From the NCBI RefSeq assembly GCF_004341845.1, contig NZ_SLVB01000009.1, positions 62,001 to 126,000 of the forward strand: a stretch of 64,000 nt of DNA, given 5' to 3'. The notes under the pieces were generated by a model. It worked only from the letters and a program-made list of their open reading frames with translations. It did no database searches and was not told the DNA's origin. The stretch's first letter is position 1, and every line of letters starts with the position of its first letter. The position numbers and the translations under genes are program-made. Source of the stretch: Novosphingobium sp. PhB165. Lineage in GTDB: Bacteria; Pseudomonadota; Alphaproteobacteria; Sphingomonadales; Sphingomonadaceae. Below are positions 35,705-44,100 of the stretch, piece by piece.

Positions 35705-36658
35705 ATGACCACCATTGCCACTTACGCCAATGCCAAGGACCCCAGCTCCCCGCTCGACATCGCACCGATCACCGGCACCATCGGCGCCGAAATCCGGGGC
35801 GTGACGCTCTCGGGCGATCTCGACGGCGAGACCGTGCAGCACATCAAGGACGCGCTCGTCCGTCACAAGGTCGTGTTCTTCCGCGGCCAGCACGAATTGA
35901 ACGACGAGCGCCATGAGGCCTTCGCCTCGCTGTTCGGCGCGCCGGTCGCCCACCCGACGGTGCCGGTCGCCGAAGGCTCGAGCTACCTGCTCGAACTGGA
36001 CAGCAAGGAAGGCTACGCCGCCTCCACCTGGCATACCGACGTGACCTTTACCGACGCCTATCCCTCGGGCTCGATCCTGCGCGCGATCACCATTCCCGAA
36101 GCGGGCGGTGACACCGTCTGGGCCAATACCGAAACCGCTTACGAAGGCCTGCCGGAAAGCCTGCGCCAGCTGGTGAACAATCTCTGGGCGGTCCACTCGA
36201 ACGACTACGACTATGCCCAGGTCCTCGCCAATACGCCCAAGGCCAGCGAAGTGGCCGAAGAGCGCCAGAAGTACCACAAGAACATCTTCGCCGCGACCGT
36301 CTACGAGACCGAGCACCCGCTGGTCCGCGTGCACCCGGTCTCGGGCCAGCGCAGTCTGCTGCTGGGCCACTTCGTGAAGCGCATCGTCGGCCTCAACCAG
36401 GCGGATTCGGCGCGGCTCTTCGCGATTCTGCAAGACCACATCACCCGCCCCGAGAACGTCGTGCGCTGGCGCTGGCAGCCCGGTGACGTGGCGTTCTGGG
36501 ACAACCAGGCGACCCAGCACCGCGCCGTCTCCGACTTCGGCCTCCAGCGCCGCACCCTGCGCCGCGCGACGATCGCGGGCGTGGTGCCAGTGGGCCTCGA
36601 CGGCCGCAGCAGCCGCACGATCCGCAAGGAAAAGGCCACCACTTACGAACCGGCCTGA
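35705..36658 (+). CDS. TauD/TfdA-family Fe(II)/2-oxoglutarate dioxygenase, alkylsulfatase-like
   Basis: ATG 35705 follows AAGGAG with good spacing; the protein is 317 residues, normal for the family. The iron site is His110 and Asp112 in TWHTDVTF and distal His272 in QHRAV, and Arg residues near 283-287 should bind 2-oxoglutarate. TauD, AtsK and TfdA oxidise the carbon next to a sulfonate, sulfate ester or aryl ether so that sulfite, sulfate or phenol leaves. Context with an arylsulfatase favours sulfur scavenging; AtsK-type alkylsulfatase is my best guess. Two terminators follow. Confidence 0.87.
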   Translation: MTTIATYANAKDPSSPLDIAPITGTIGAEIRGVTLSGDLDGETVQHIKDALVRHKVVFFRGQHELNDERHEAFASLFGAPVAHPTVPVAEGSSYLLELDSKEGYAASTWHTDVTFTDAYPSGSILRAITIPEAGGDTVWANTETAYEGLPESLRQLVNNLWAVHSNDYDYAQVLANTPKASEVAEERQKYHKNIFAATVYETEHPLVRVHPVSGQRSLLLGHFVKRIVGLNQADSARLFAILQDHITRPENVVRWRWQPGDVAFWDNQATQHRAVSDFGLQRRTLRRATIAGVVPVGLDGRSSRTIRKEKATTYEPA

Positions 36659-36685
36659 TCCTTCCACCCTGTAGGGCCGACTACT

Positions 36686-36728
36686 GGAGCGCAATCCGTC
36701 CGTTCGGAATCGGATTGCGCTCCATTTT
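36686..36728 (+). terminator. strong terminator 1 after the TauD-type gene
   Basis: A perfect 13-bp stem (GGAGCGCAATCCG at 36686-36698, complement at 36711-36723) with a 12-base loop is followed by ATTTTTA. It starts 28 bp after the dioxygenase stop. Confidence 0.85.
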
Positions 36729-36746
36729 TATCGTTTGTTTGCCGCA

Positions 36747-36786
36747 GTCCCGCGCCGCGCACCCAACCGCGGCGCGGGACTTTTTT
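36747..36786 (+). terminator. strong terminator 2, directly before the arylsulfatase
   Basis: A perfect 12-bp GC stem (GTCCCGCGCCGC at 36747-36758, complement at 36769-36780) is followed by TTTTTT at 36781-36786. Only 45 bp separate this T run from the arylsulfatase start, so it is either an insulating second terminator or part of a regulated leader. Confidence 0.85.
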
Positions 36787-36831
36787 GCGCCAAATTCTCC
36801 ATCCGCATTCTCGATTTTCAGGAAATCCTCG

Positions 36832-38529
36832 ATGTCTGCCAAGCGTCTTTTCAGTTTCGCCACCGCTCTCAGTGCGGCGCTGCTTGCCACCACTGCCGCC
36901 AGCCCGGCCGCCGCCCAGAGCGCACCCAGCGCCGCCCCCGCCCCGGTTCCCTCGGCCGCGCGTCCGAACTTCCTGGTGATCGTGGCCGACGATCTCGGCT
37001 GGTCCGACCTCGGCGCCTTCGGCGGTGAGATCTCCACGCCCAATCTCGACCGTCTCGCGCTAAGCGGGCTGCGCCTCACCGGTTTCCATACTGCGCCGAC
37101 CTGCTCGCCCACGCGCTCGATGCTGCTGTCGGGCACCGACAATCACCTTGCCGGGCTGGGCAACATGGCCGAACTGACCGCGCCCAACCAGAAGGAGCAG
37201 CCGGGCTACGAAGGCTATCTGCGCCCCGAAGTCGCCTCGCTGGCAGAGCGCCTCGCCGCCGGCGGCTATCGCACGCTGATTTCCGGCAAGTGGCACCTTG
37301 GCCTCAAGCCCGAGCAGGACCCGCATGCACGCGGCTTCCAGTACAGCTTCGCGCTGCTGCAAGGCGGCGCCAACCACTTCGGCCTCGATCAGTCGGCCGA
37401 TCCCACCAAGGGCGCGACTTATACGCGCGACGGCAAGGTCCTCGCCTCGCTGCCCGCCGGGTTCTATTCGTCCGACGCCTTTGCCGGCAACCTGATCGAA
37501 GAGTTGCAGCGCAGCCGCAAGGACACGCCGGACAAGCCGTTCTTCGCCTATCTGACCTTCACCGCGCCGCACTGGCCGATGCAGGCACCGGACGAGGACA
37601 TTGCCCGCCAGCACGGTCGCTATGATGCCGGATTCGAAGCGATCCGCGCCGCGCGTCTGGCCCGGCAGGAACAGCTCGGGCTCATCGCCAAGGGCACGGT
37701 CGCGCACACCCCGCGCGCGCCGCGCGGCGGGTGGGACGGCCTCTCCGTCGCCGACAAGCGCGAGGCCGCGCGCAACATGGAGATCTACGCCGCGATGGTC
37801 GCGCGCATGGACGCCAACGTGGGCCATGTGATCGACGCGCTGCGCGCCAGCGGTGAACTCGACAATACCGTGATCGTGTTCCTGGCCGACAACGGCGCCG
37901 AGGCGCTCGACGCCAAGACCACCGGCGCCAAGATGCTCGCCCGCTACACCACGACCGCGAACAACGCGCTCGACAATCTCGGCAAGGGCACCAGCTACAC
38001 GACCTATGGCCCCGAATGGGCACAGGCCGGCACCGCGCCTTCGTGGCTGACCAAGGCTTATGCTTCGGAGGGCGGCACGCGCACGACGGCCTTCGTCAAC
38101 TTCAGGGGTCTCGCTCACCCCAAGAGCATCGGCGGCGCCTATGTGAGCGTGGCCGACATTGCGCCGACCCTGCTCGACTACGCCGGTATCCCGAGCGGCG
38201 GCACCACGTTCGAGGGTCGCACCGTGCTGCCGATAACCGGCAAGAGCGCGCGCCCCTGGCTGGAAGGCAAGGCTGCCTTCGTCCATGCCGCCAACGAGCC
38301 GATCGGCACCGAACTGTTCGGCAGCCGCGCGCTGCGCAAGGGCGACTGGAAGGCTACCGATGTGGGTGACGGCCAGTGGCGCCTGTTCAATATCGCCGCC
38401 GATCCCGGCGAAACGCAGGACCTTTCGGACAAATATCCCGACAAGCTGCGCGAACTCGCGGCGGACTGGGATGTCTACGCCAAGGCGAACCATGTGATCC
38501 TGCCGGATCAAGTGCTCTACCGCCCGTAA
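36832..38529 (+). CDS. secreted arylsulfatase (type I, formylglycine)
   Basis: ATG 36832 has CAGGAA about 7 bases upstream; the longer frame from 36715 begins inside terminator 1 and is rejected. The 565-residue protein has a Sec leader ending AAAQ and the sulfatase signature with Cys91 in CSPTRSMLLSG, the residue converted to formylglycine. NFLVIVADDLGWSD and SGKWHLG supply the metal ligands and second signature, and VIVFLADNGAE is the C-terminal metal site. It hydrolyses aryl sulfate esters in the periplasm. It follows the TauD-type gene but after two terminators. Confidence 0.92.
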   Translation: MSAKRLFSFATALSAALLATTAASPAAAQSAPSAAPAPVPSAARPNFLVIVADDLGWSDLGAFGGEISTPNLDRLALSGLRLTGFHTAPTCSPTRSMLLSGTDNHLAGLGNMAELTAPNQKEQPGYEGYLRPEVASLAERLAAGGYRTLISGKWHLGLKPEQDPHARGFQYSFALLQGGANHFGLDQSADPTKGATYTRDGKVLASLPAGFYSSDAFAGNLIEELQRSRKDTPDKPFFAYLTFTAPHWPMQAPDEDIARQHGRYDAGFEAIRAARLARQEQLGLIAKGTVAHTPRAPRGGWDGLSVADKREAARNMEIYAAMVARMDANVGHVIDALRASGELDNTVIVFLADNGAEALDAKTTGAKMLARYTTTANNALDNLGKGTSYTTYGPEWAQAGTAPSWLTKAYASEGGTRTTAFVNFRGLAHPKSIGGAYVSVADIAPTLLDYAGIPSGGTTFEGRTVLPITGKSARPWLEGKAAFVHAANEPIGTELFGSRALRKGDWKATDVGDGQWRLFNIAADPGETQDLSDKYPDKLRELAADWDVYAKANHVILPDQVLYRP

Positions 38530-38539
38530 ATGCGGATGC

Positions 38540-38578
38540 CCCCTCACGTGGTTGTCGCCACGTGAGGGGCACTTTTTT
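38540..38578 (+). terminator. strong terminator after the arylsulfatase
   Basis: A perfect 12-bp stem (CCCCTCACGTGG at 38540-38551, complement at 38558-38569) with a 6-base loop is followed by CAC and TTTTTT ending at 38578, where the convergent TBDR stops. Confidence 0.85.
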
Positions 38579-41500
38579 CAGAGCTTCGCCTGAATGCCCA
38601 CAAAGACGCGCTGGCCGGGGTAGTAAAGCTCCAGCGGCATGTCTTTGTTGATGTAGGTCTTCGAGTATTCCTTATTGATGTTCTGCATCTCGAAGAACAC
38701 GTCGAGGTGATACTGCGGGAAGCGAAGGGTAATCTTGCCGTCCAGGTAACCTTCGGCCTTGCGGTAGATCGGGTTGTTGCCGTTGGTGGCATCGATCACC
38801 GTGTCCAGCCACTTGGAGCGATAGTTGTAGCTCAGGCGGGCGTTGAGCATGCCTTTGTCATAGAACACGCTGGCATTGTAGGTGTAGGTCGAAAGGCCCG
38901 GATATTCCTTCAGCGGACCGCCCGTCGCGACATTGGTGAGGTTGGTGCGGATGGCGCGGGCATAGGTGAAGTTGCCCGAGGCACCGAAACCGTCGAGCGG
39001 CTTGGGCAGGAACGTGAACACCGTCTGCGCGCTCGCCTCGATACCGTCGAGCAGCGCACCGCTGCCGTTCACGGGCTGGCGGACGGTGTAGGTAATGCCG
39101 TCGTGGAACAGGTCCACGCCGTCGCGCAGGACGTTGCCGATCACGAAGCTGGATTCGGACTTCTTGTAATAGCCAAGGCTCAGCATCGTGTCCGGGTTCG
39201 GATACCAGGCGAGGTTCACTTCCCACTGGTCCGCGCGGTAGGGCTTCAGGTCCGGATTGCCTGCGGTGCAGACATCGTCTGCGCCGGAGATCGTCTGGTC
39301 GTCCACGCAGTTGATGTTCGGCACCAGATCGGTCGGCTTGGGCCGCGCAAGGTTCTGGGCATAGTTGGCGCGCAGATAGAGGTTGGGCTGGATTTCGAGG
39401 TTGGCGTTGAACGCGGGCAGAACATCCGTGTAGCTGTTCGAGATCTCGGCCTCTTGCGCGGCGACGACCACCGTCTCGGTGCCGCCGGTCGCATTGATCC
39501 GGGTGACGCGGCTGATGTTGGTGCCAAGGCCCTTGTCCTCGGTATGCGTCCAGCGAACACCCGCGTTGCCGGTGAGGTTCATGCCGAAGATCTGGGTGTC
39601 GATATCGAGCATGGCATAGCCCGCCAGCACCGATTCCGTGATCTTGGCGCTGGGGATCTGCGGATAGCCGTCGGCAAAGCGCACAAGGTCATGATCGAAG
39701 CCCGACAGATCGTAGATCTGCGACAGCACGCTGGAATCGAAGTTGGGATAGGCCAGCCGGCTCGGAATGCCCGAAGGCGCGTTCTTGAGGCCGGTGTAGA
39801 GCGGCGCGCCGCCCGTCACCCCGCCCAGCGACGAGATCAGCGAGGCGTACTGCGCGGGCGTGATGTAATAAGTATTGCCGTTGCGTGCCTGCGTGGGGTT
39901 GTTCTGGATCGTGGTGGTGTACGAGACGTTCGCGGTCGACTGATAGGTCAAAGTCGCGGGATCGATCAGCATCGAGCCGCCGCCGAGATAGTTCAGGAAC
40001 TTCTGACGACGAGCCTGCGCGCCGAACTCGAACTTGCTGACGATGGGGTGGTCGATCTCCCAGTCCGCATCGAACTTCAGCTGATCTTCGGTGTTGTTGT
40101 ATTCGGCCGGGCGGTACTGGAGCCCGGGCCCGTAGATCGGCAGGACCTGCCCATTAGCATCGGTGCGGGTGGCGTCAGAATAGACCGACGGATTGGCCGG
40201 ATCGAAGTTCGAAGGGAACTGGAAGACCGGAATGCCCTGCGCATTGTTGCGGTCGATCACGATGCCGGAAACGCTCGTGCCCAGCGAGATCAGGTTGGTT
40301 TCCGAATCCGTGTGCGCGGTGGCATGCGATCCCAGGAAATCGATGTGCAGCTTGCTGAGATCCCAGCGGAACCCGCCGGAGAAGTACTTCGAATTCTGGT
40401 CATAGCTGAAATCGCGGCGCTGCACGCCGACGATGTTGGCCGCACCGCCCCAGTTGGGCGCAGCCGCCGTGCCGAGGTTCACGGCATTGAGCGCGGTGGT
40501 CAGGCCGGTGACGACGTGGTTCTCATTTACCGTCGACGTGCCGAGCGCCACCTGTTGGCGCGATGTGCCGCCACCGGCACCGGCGGCAAGCTGCGGATCC
40601 AGGTTAAAGCGCTGGATCGTGCCGAGATCGACCGAGTAATTGACGTCCTGAAGCGTCTGGTTGCGCACGTTGATCTGCACATTGGAATAGGCGCGGAAGT
40701 TCGGCGCGATCTGATATTGCAGCGTGAGATCGCCGGAAATGCGCTTGTCTTCGCGCACGAGGTTGCGATAACGCGGCGTCTTCGGGGCCCAGTCGAAGAA
40801 CTGGGTTTCGCAGGCGAGGCGGTTGGCGGTGGCCTTCGCCGCGCTTGCCCCGCCGACACCGGCGCAGCTCTCGTAAGTATTGTAGCCCGCATAGAGCGGA
40901 TCGGCGACGGTCTTCTCGGTCGAATGATCGAAGTCGGCAATGCGCGCCCAGCCGGTATTGCTGATGTAGTCCTGCCGGGTAACCACATCGCTGTATGTGG
41001 CGTTCAGCAGCACGCCGAGACCGTCGATCAGGAACCGGGGCGTGCCCGCGAAGAACGAGACGCGCGGGCGCCAGTTCTCGGTGGTGTCGAGGTGCTGGCC
41101 GGACACGCTGAGCGACAGGATCGGCTTCATCAGCTCAAGCGGCTTGCGGGTTTCCACGCGCACGGTGCCGCCGATGCCACCTTCGGTAAGATCGACCGCG
41201 TAGCCCTTGTAGACGTCGATCGACTTGACCAGTTCGGCCGCCAGTTCGCGGAAGTCGCCCGAACGATCGCCGGTGGCGCTGACCTGGCTGACGCCGTTGA
41301 TTTCCACGCGGTTGAGATCGGGCTCGACGCCGCGGATCGAGACTTTCACGCCTTCGCCGAAATCGCGGCTGAGCTGAACGCCGGTGATGCGGGCGAGTGA
41401 ATCGCCAATGTTCTTGTCCGGGAAGCTGGCGATGTCGTCGGCAACGATGGAATCGACGATGGTGCGGGCCTGCCGCTTGCGGTTGATCGCCGACTGGAGT

Positions 41501-41766
41501 GAGGCGCGCGTGCCGACGACGACGATGTCGTTGGCGGTGGTGATCGCCTTTTCGGCGGTCTTTTCGTCGACCTTGGCGGTCACTTGATCGTCGGCTGATG
41601 GAGAGTCGCTCGACGACGGGTTTGACGGCCCATTTGTCTGAGCAATAGCCGGAGCGGAAACCGTCAGTGCAACGGCAAGGGCGAACCCGGAGGCTCCCTG
41701 CAACACCCGATGACCAAGGCGGTTTGCGTGAATAATGGACGTAACTTCAGCGTTCTGAGCCGGCAT
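38578..41766 (-). CDS. large TonB-dependent receptor, probable rhamnogalacturonan oligosaccharide uptake
   Basis: This 1,062-residue receptor has a hydrophobic leader (FALAVALTVSAPAIAQ, about residues 28-43), a TonB-box-like NDIVVVGTRASLQSA near residue 79, a plug (DSLARITGVQLSRDFGEGVKVSIRGVEPDLNRVEINGVSQ) and a long barrel. The size and the ASLQSA...DKNIGDSLARITGVQLSR signature are typical of Caulobacter-type carbohydrate receptors. It is divergent from the PL11 lyase gene across a 152-bp promoter with a long inverted repeat, so the two are probably co-induced. Substrate is inferred from the lyases: RG-I oligosaccharides. Confidence 0.9.
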   Translation of the reverse strand: MPAQNAEVTSIIHANRLGHRVLQGASGFALAVALTVSAPAIAQTNGPSNPSSSDSPSADDQVTAKVDEKTAEKAITTANDIVVVGTRASLQSAINRKRQARTIVDSIVADDIASFPDKNIGDSLARITGVQLSRDFGEGVKVSIRGVEPDLNRVEINGVSQVSATGDRSGDFRELAAELVKSIDVYKGYAVDLTEGGIGGTVRVETRKPLELMKPILSLSVSGQHLDTTENWRPRVSFFAGTPRFLIDGLGVLLNATYSDVVTRQDYISNTGWARIADFDHSTEKTVADPLYAGYNTYESCAGVGGASAAKATANRLACETQFFDWAPKTPRYRNLVREDKRISGDLTLQYQIAPNFRAYSNVQINVRNQTLQDVNYSVDLGTIQRFNLDPQLAAGAGGGTSRQQVALGTSTVNENHVVTGLTTALNAVNLGTAAAPNWGGAANIVGVQRRDFSYDQNSKYFSGGFRWDLSKLHIDFLGSHATAHTDSETNLISLGTSVSGIVIDRNNAQGIPVFQFPSNFDPANPSVYSDATRTDANGQVLPIYGPGLQYRPAEYNNTEDQLKFDADWEIDHPIVSKFEFGAQARRQKFLNYLGGGSMLIDPATLTYQSTANVSYTTTIQNNPTQARNGNTYYITPAQYASLISSLGGVTGGAPLYTGLKNAPSGIPSRLAYPNFDSSVLSQIYDLSGFDHDLVRFADGYPQIPSAKITESVLAGYAMLDIDTQIFGMNLTGNAGVRWTHTEDKGLGTNISRVTRINATGGTETVVVAAQEAEISNSYTDVLPAFNANLEIQPNLYLRANYAQNLARPKPTDLVPNINCVDDQTISGADDVCTAGNPDLKPYRADQWEVNLAWYPNPDTMLSLGYYKKSESSFVIGNVLRDGVDLFHDGITYTVRQPVNGSGALLDGIEASAQTVFTFLPKPLDGFGASGNFTYARAIRTNLTNVATGGPLKEYPGLSTYTYNASVFYDKGMLNARLSYNYRSKWLDTVIDATNGNNPIYRKAEGYLDGKITLRFPQYHLDVFFEMQNINKEYSKTYINKDMPLELYYPGQRVFVGIQAKL

Positions 41767-41846
41767 AGCCTCTCCCCTCTTTCCCCTGACGATCTCGCTT
41801 GTCCGGTTTTCCGGCGTCGGATCGAATCACTTTCTAGACGGACACT

Positions 41847-41901
41847 TATGGAACCGATATGTGGGATGCAATGCTATAATTTGGACCTTATCGGTTCCAT
41901 A
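41847..41901. promoter_or_regulatory. divergent promoter with paired operators, TBDR / PL11
   Basis: A perfect 13-bp inverted repeat (TATGGAACCGATA at 41847-41859 and its complement at 41889-41901) has centres 42 bp apart, about four helical turns. A -10-like TATAAT (41875-41880) lies between the arms, and ATGTGGGAT (41859-41867) abuts the left arm. This looks like a repressor or activator pair controlling both directions. Confidence 0.6.
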
Positions 41902-41918
41902 TCAGGAGGATGATGCAA

Positions 41919-44045
41919 ATGGCGGCCCAAATCCGTGCGCTGGCCCTGATGGCCGGGCTTGTTTCCCTGTTCCCGCTGACGGGCCCTGCCCTTGCCGCGA
42001 CTCCGGCGGCGCGCATGGCTCCGGAACGGCTCGATCGCGGGGCCGTGGCGCTACCCGCCAAGGATGGCGGCGTGCTCGTGAATTGGCGGTTTTTGAACAC
42101 CGATCCCAAGAATGCCCGCTTCCGCGTGCTGCGCGACGGCGCGCCGATCCACGTCACCAAGCCCGGCGAGGCGACGGCTTTCGTGGATGCACAGGGCACG
42201 ACAAAAAGCGCTTACACGGTGGAGCGCATCGGCGACCGCGCGGGGCCGCAGCGGGCCATGATGTGGGACAAGGGCTATCTCTCGATCCCGCTCGTCCCGC
42301 CGGCGGACGGCGTGACGCCCTCCGGCGAGGCCTATTCCTACACGGCCAACGATGCCAGCGTGGGCGATCTCGACGGTGACGGCCGCTACGAAATCGTGCT
42401 CAAGTGGGATCCCACCAACAGCCATGACAACAGCCAGACCGGCTATACCGGCGACGTCTTCCTCGATGCCTATCGCCTTGACGGCACGCGGCTCTGGCGC
42501 ATCGACCTTGGCCGCAACATCCGCGCCGGGGCGCATTACACGCAGTTCCTCGTCTTCGATTTCGATGGCGACGGACGCGCCGAAGTGGCGATGAAGACCG
42601 CCGACGGCACCGTGGACGGCACCGGCAAAGCGATCGGCGATGCCAATGCCGACTGGCGCAGCACGGGCGGCGAAGTGCCGCAGCAGGACCGCACCGGCGC
42701 GAAAGTGCTGGCGGACGGCACCAAGGTTGCGCCGATGCAGGGCCGCATCGTCAAGGGCCCCGAATATCTCACCGTGTTCGAGGGCCTGACCGGCAAGGCG
42801 CTTGCCACCGCGCCTTACGATCCGCCGCGCTATCCGGGCGGCAACCCGACGCCGGAACAACTCGCCGCGACATGGGGCGATGGCTACGCCAATCGCTCGG
42901 ACCGCTTCCTTGCGGGCGTCGCCTATCTCGACGGCCACCAGCCGAGCATGGTCTTCGGGCGCGGTTACTATTCCCGCACCGCCATCGCCGCGTGGGACTG
43001 GCGTGGCGGCAAGCTGACCGAGCGCTGGCTGTTCGACAGCGCCGCGCCGGGTAATGAGGATTACGCCGGTCGCGGCAACCACCAGCTTTCCATCGCCGAT
43101 GTCGATGGCGACGGCCGCGACGAGGTGATCTACGGATCGATGGCCGTGGATGACACCGGCAAGGGCCTCTGGACCCGCCCGCTGTTCCACGGCGACACCA
43201 TGCATGTCGGCGATCTCGATCCCGCCCGTCCGGGCCTCGAAAAGTTCGGCGTCTTCGAGGAAATCCGGCACAATGGCGGCCTCGGCTCGGCCCTGCTCGA
43301 TGCCCGGACCGGCGAAGTGCTGTGGAGCAAACCCGCCGAGGAAGACGCCGGACGCGGCCTCGCCGCCGATATCGATCCGCGCCACTATGGCGACGAGTTC
43401 TGGGGCGCCAATTCGGATCGACTTTTCGACACCAAGGGCCAACCGATCGGCCCGCACCCGCGCCAGACGAACTTTGCAATCTGGTGGGACGGCGATCTGC
43501 TGCGCGAACTGCTGGACGGCACGACGATCTCCAAGTGGGACTGGGAGCACGGAACCACCACGCCGCTGCTCGCGCCCGACGGTCTCGCCTCGAACAACGG
43601 CACCAAGGCGACGCCCGCGCTTCAGGCCGATCTCATCGGCGACTGGCGTGAGGAAGTGATCTGGCGCCGGGCCGACAACCGCGAACTGCGCATCTACACC
43701 ACGCCTTTCGCCACCCCGCATCGCTTCGTCACGCTGATGCAGGATCCGGTCTACCGGGCGGGCGTGGCCTGGCAGAACACCGCCTACAACCAGCCGCCGC
43801 ATACCGGCTTCTACCTTGGCGCGGGGCCGAACGAGAGCGCTGAAGAGCGCGCCCACGCCAGCGAGCGAACGAAAGGGCACCAACTCCCAACCTTCGTCAT
43901 TGCGAGCGTAGCGAAGCAATCCAGGGCAGCCCGGCGCCGCTCTGGATTGCCGCGTCGGCTTCGCCTCCTCGCAATGACGAAGGAGATAGGGCCATCTCGG
44001 GCGCAATTTACGTCGCAGCGCCAGTTGACGACTCAACCCACATAA
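41919..44045 (+). CDS. PL11 rhamnogalacturonan lyase with repeat-derived C-terminal tail
   Basis: AGGAGG at 41904-41909 is 9 bases before ATG 41919, so this start is preferred over ATGs at 41910 and 41913. A Sec leader (LALMAGLVSLFPLTGPALA) precedes an eight-bladed propeller-type PL11 catalytic region. Calcium-type loops DLDGDG, DFDGDG and DVDGDG and the motifs NRSDRFLAGVAYLDG, MVFGRGYYSRT and HGDTMHVGDLDPARPG match family 11, as in YesW/YesX. It cleaves the galacturonate-rhamnose linkages of RG-I by beta-elimination, in the periplasm or on the surface. The native end should come just after FYLGAG; the last 60 or so residues include a translated dispersed repeat (43891-43983). Confidence 0.9.
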   Translation: MAAQIRALALMAGLVSLFPLTGPALAATPAARMAPERLDRGAVALPAKDGGVLVNWRFLNTDPKNARFRVLRDGAPIHVTKPGEATAFVDAQGTTKSAYTVERIGDRAGPQRAMMWDKGYLSIPLVPPADGVTPSGEAYSYTANDASVGDLDGDGRYEIVLKWDPTNSHDNSQTGYTGDVFLDAYRLDGTRLWRIDLGRNIRAGAHYTQFLVFDFDGDGRAEVAMKTADGTVDGTGKAIGDANADWRSTGGEVPQQDRTGAKVLADGTKVAPMQGRIVKGPEYLTVFEGLTGKALATAPYDPPRYPGGNPTPEQLAATWGDGYANRSDRFLAGVAYLDGHQPSMVFGRGYYSRTAIAAWDWRGGKLTERWLFDSAAPGNEDYAGRGNHQLSIADVDGDGRDEVIYGSMAVDDTGKGLWTRPLFHGDTMHVGDLDPARPGLEKFGVFEEIRHNGGLGSALLDARTGEVLWSKPAEEDAGRGLAADIDPRHYGDEFWGANSDRLFDTKGQPIGPHPRQTNFAIWWDGDLLRELLDGTTISKWDWEHGTTTPLLAPDGLASNNGTKATPALQADLIGDWREEVIWRRADNRELRIYTTPFATPHRFVTLMQDPVYRAGVAWQNTAYNQPPHTGFYLGAGPNESAEERAHASERTKGHQLPTFVIASVAKQSRAARRRSGLPRRLRLLAMTKEIGPSRAQFTSQRQLTTQPT
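43891..43983. repeat. dispersed inverted repeat (TCATTGCGAG family) inside the PL11 frame
   Basis: Sixteen-base arms, CCTTCGTCATTGCGAG at 43891-43906 and its perfect complement at 43968-43983, flank a palindromic centre with AAGCAATCCAG / CTGGATTGC words. This family is widespread in many bacterial genomes. Here it is translated in frame, giving FVIASVAKQSRAA and RLRLLAMTKE in the PL11 tail. Confidence 0.8.
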
Positions 44046-44065
44046 TGAAATATGATCCCACATAA
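44037..44065 (+). promoter_or_regulatory. two CCCACATAA direct repeats before the PL26 gene
   Basis: CCCACATAA occurs at 44037-44045 (overlapping the PL11 stop codon) and 44057-44065, exactly 20 bp apart. The second copy is ATCCCACATA in context, matching the reverse complement of 41858-41867 in the TBDR/PL11 promoter. A shared regulator is plausible. Confidence 0.4.
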
Positions 44066-44100
44066 GGCACTTACGAGGTGCCACACCCAAGGGAGAGAGC

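Noticed and set aside
36715-36831. Upstream extension of the arylsulfatase frame
   Set aside because: It starts inside terminator 1 and runs through terminator 2; the leader peptide starts at 36832.
38707-41400. 897-codon plus frame opposite the third TBDR
   Set aside because: Antisense shadow; composition is Arg/Val/Ala repeats with no motif.
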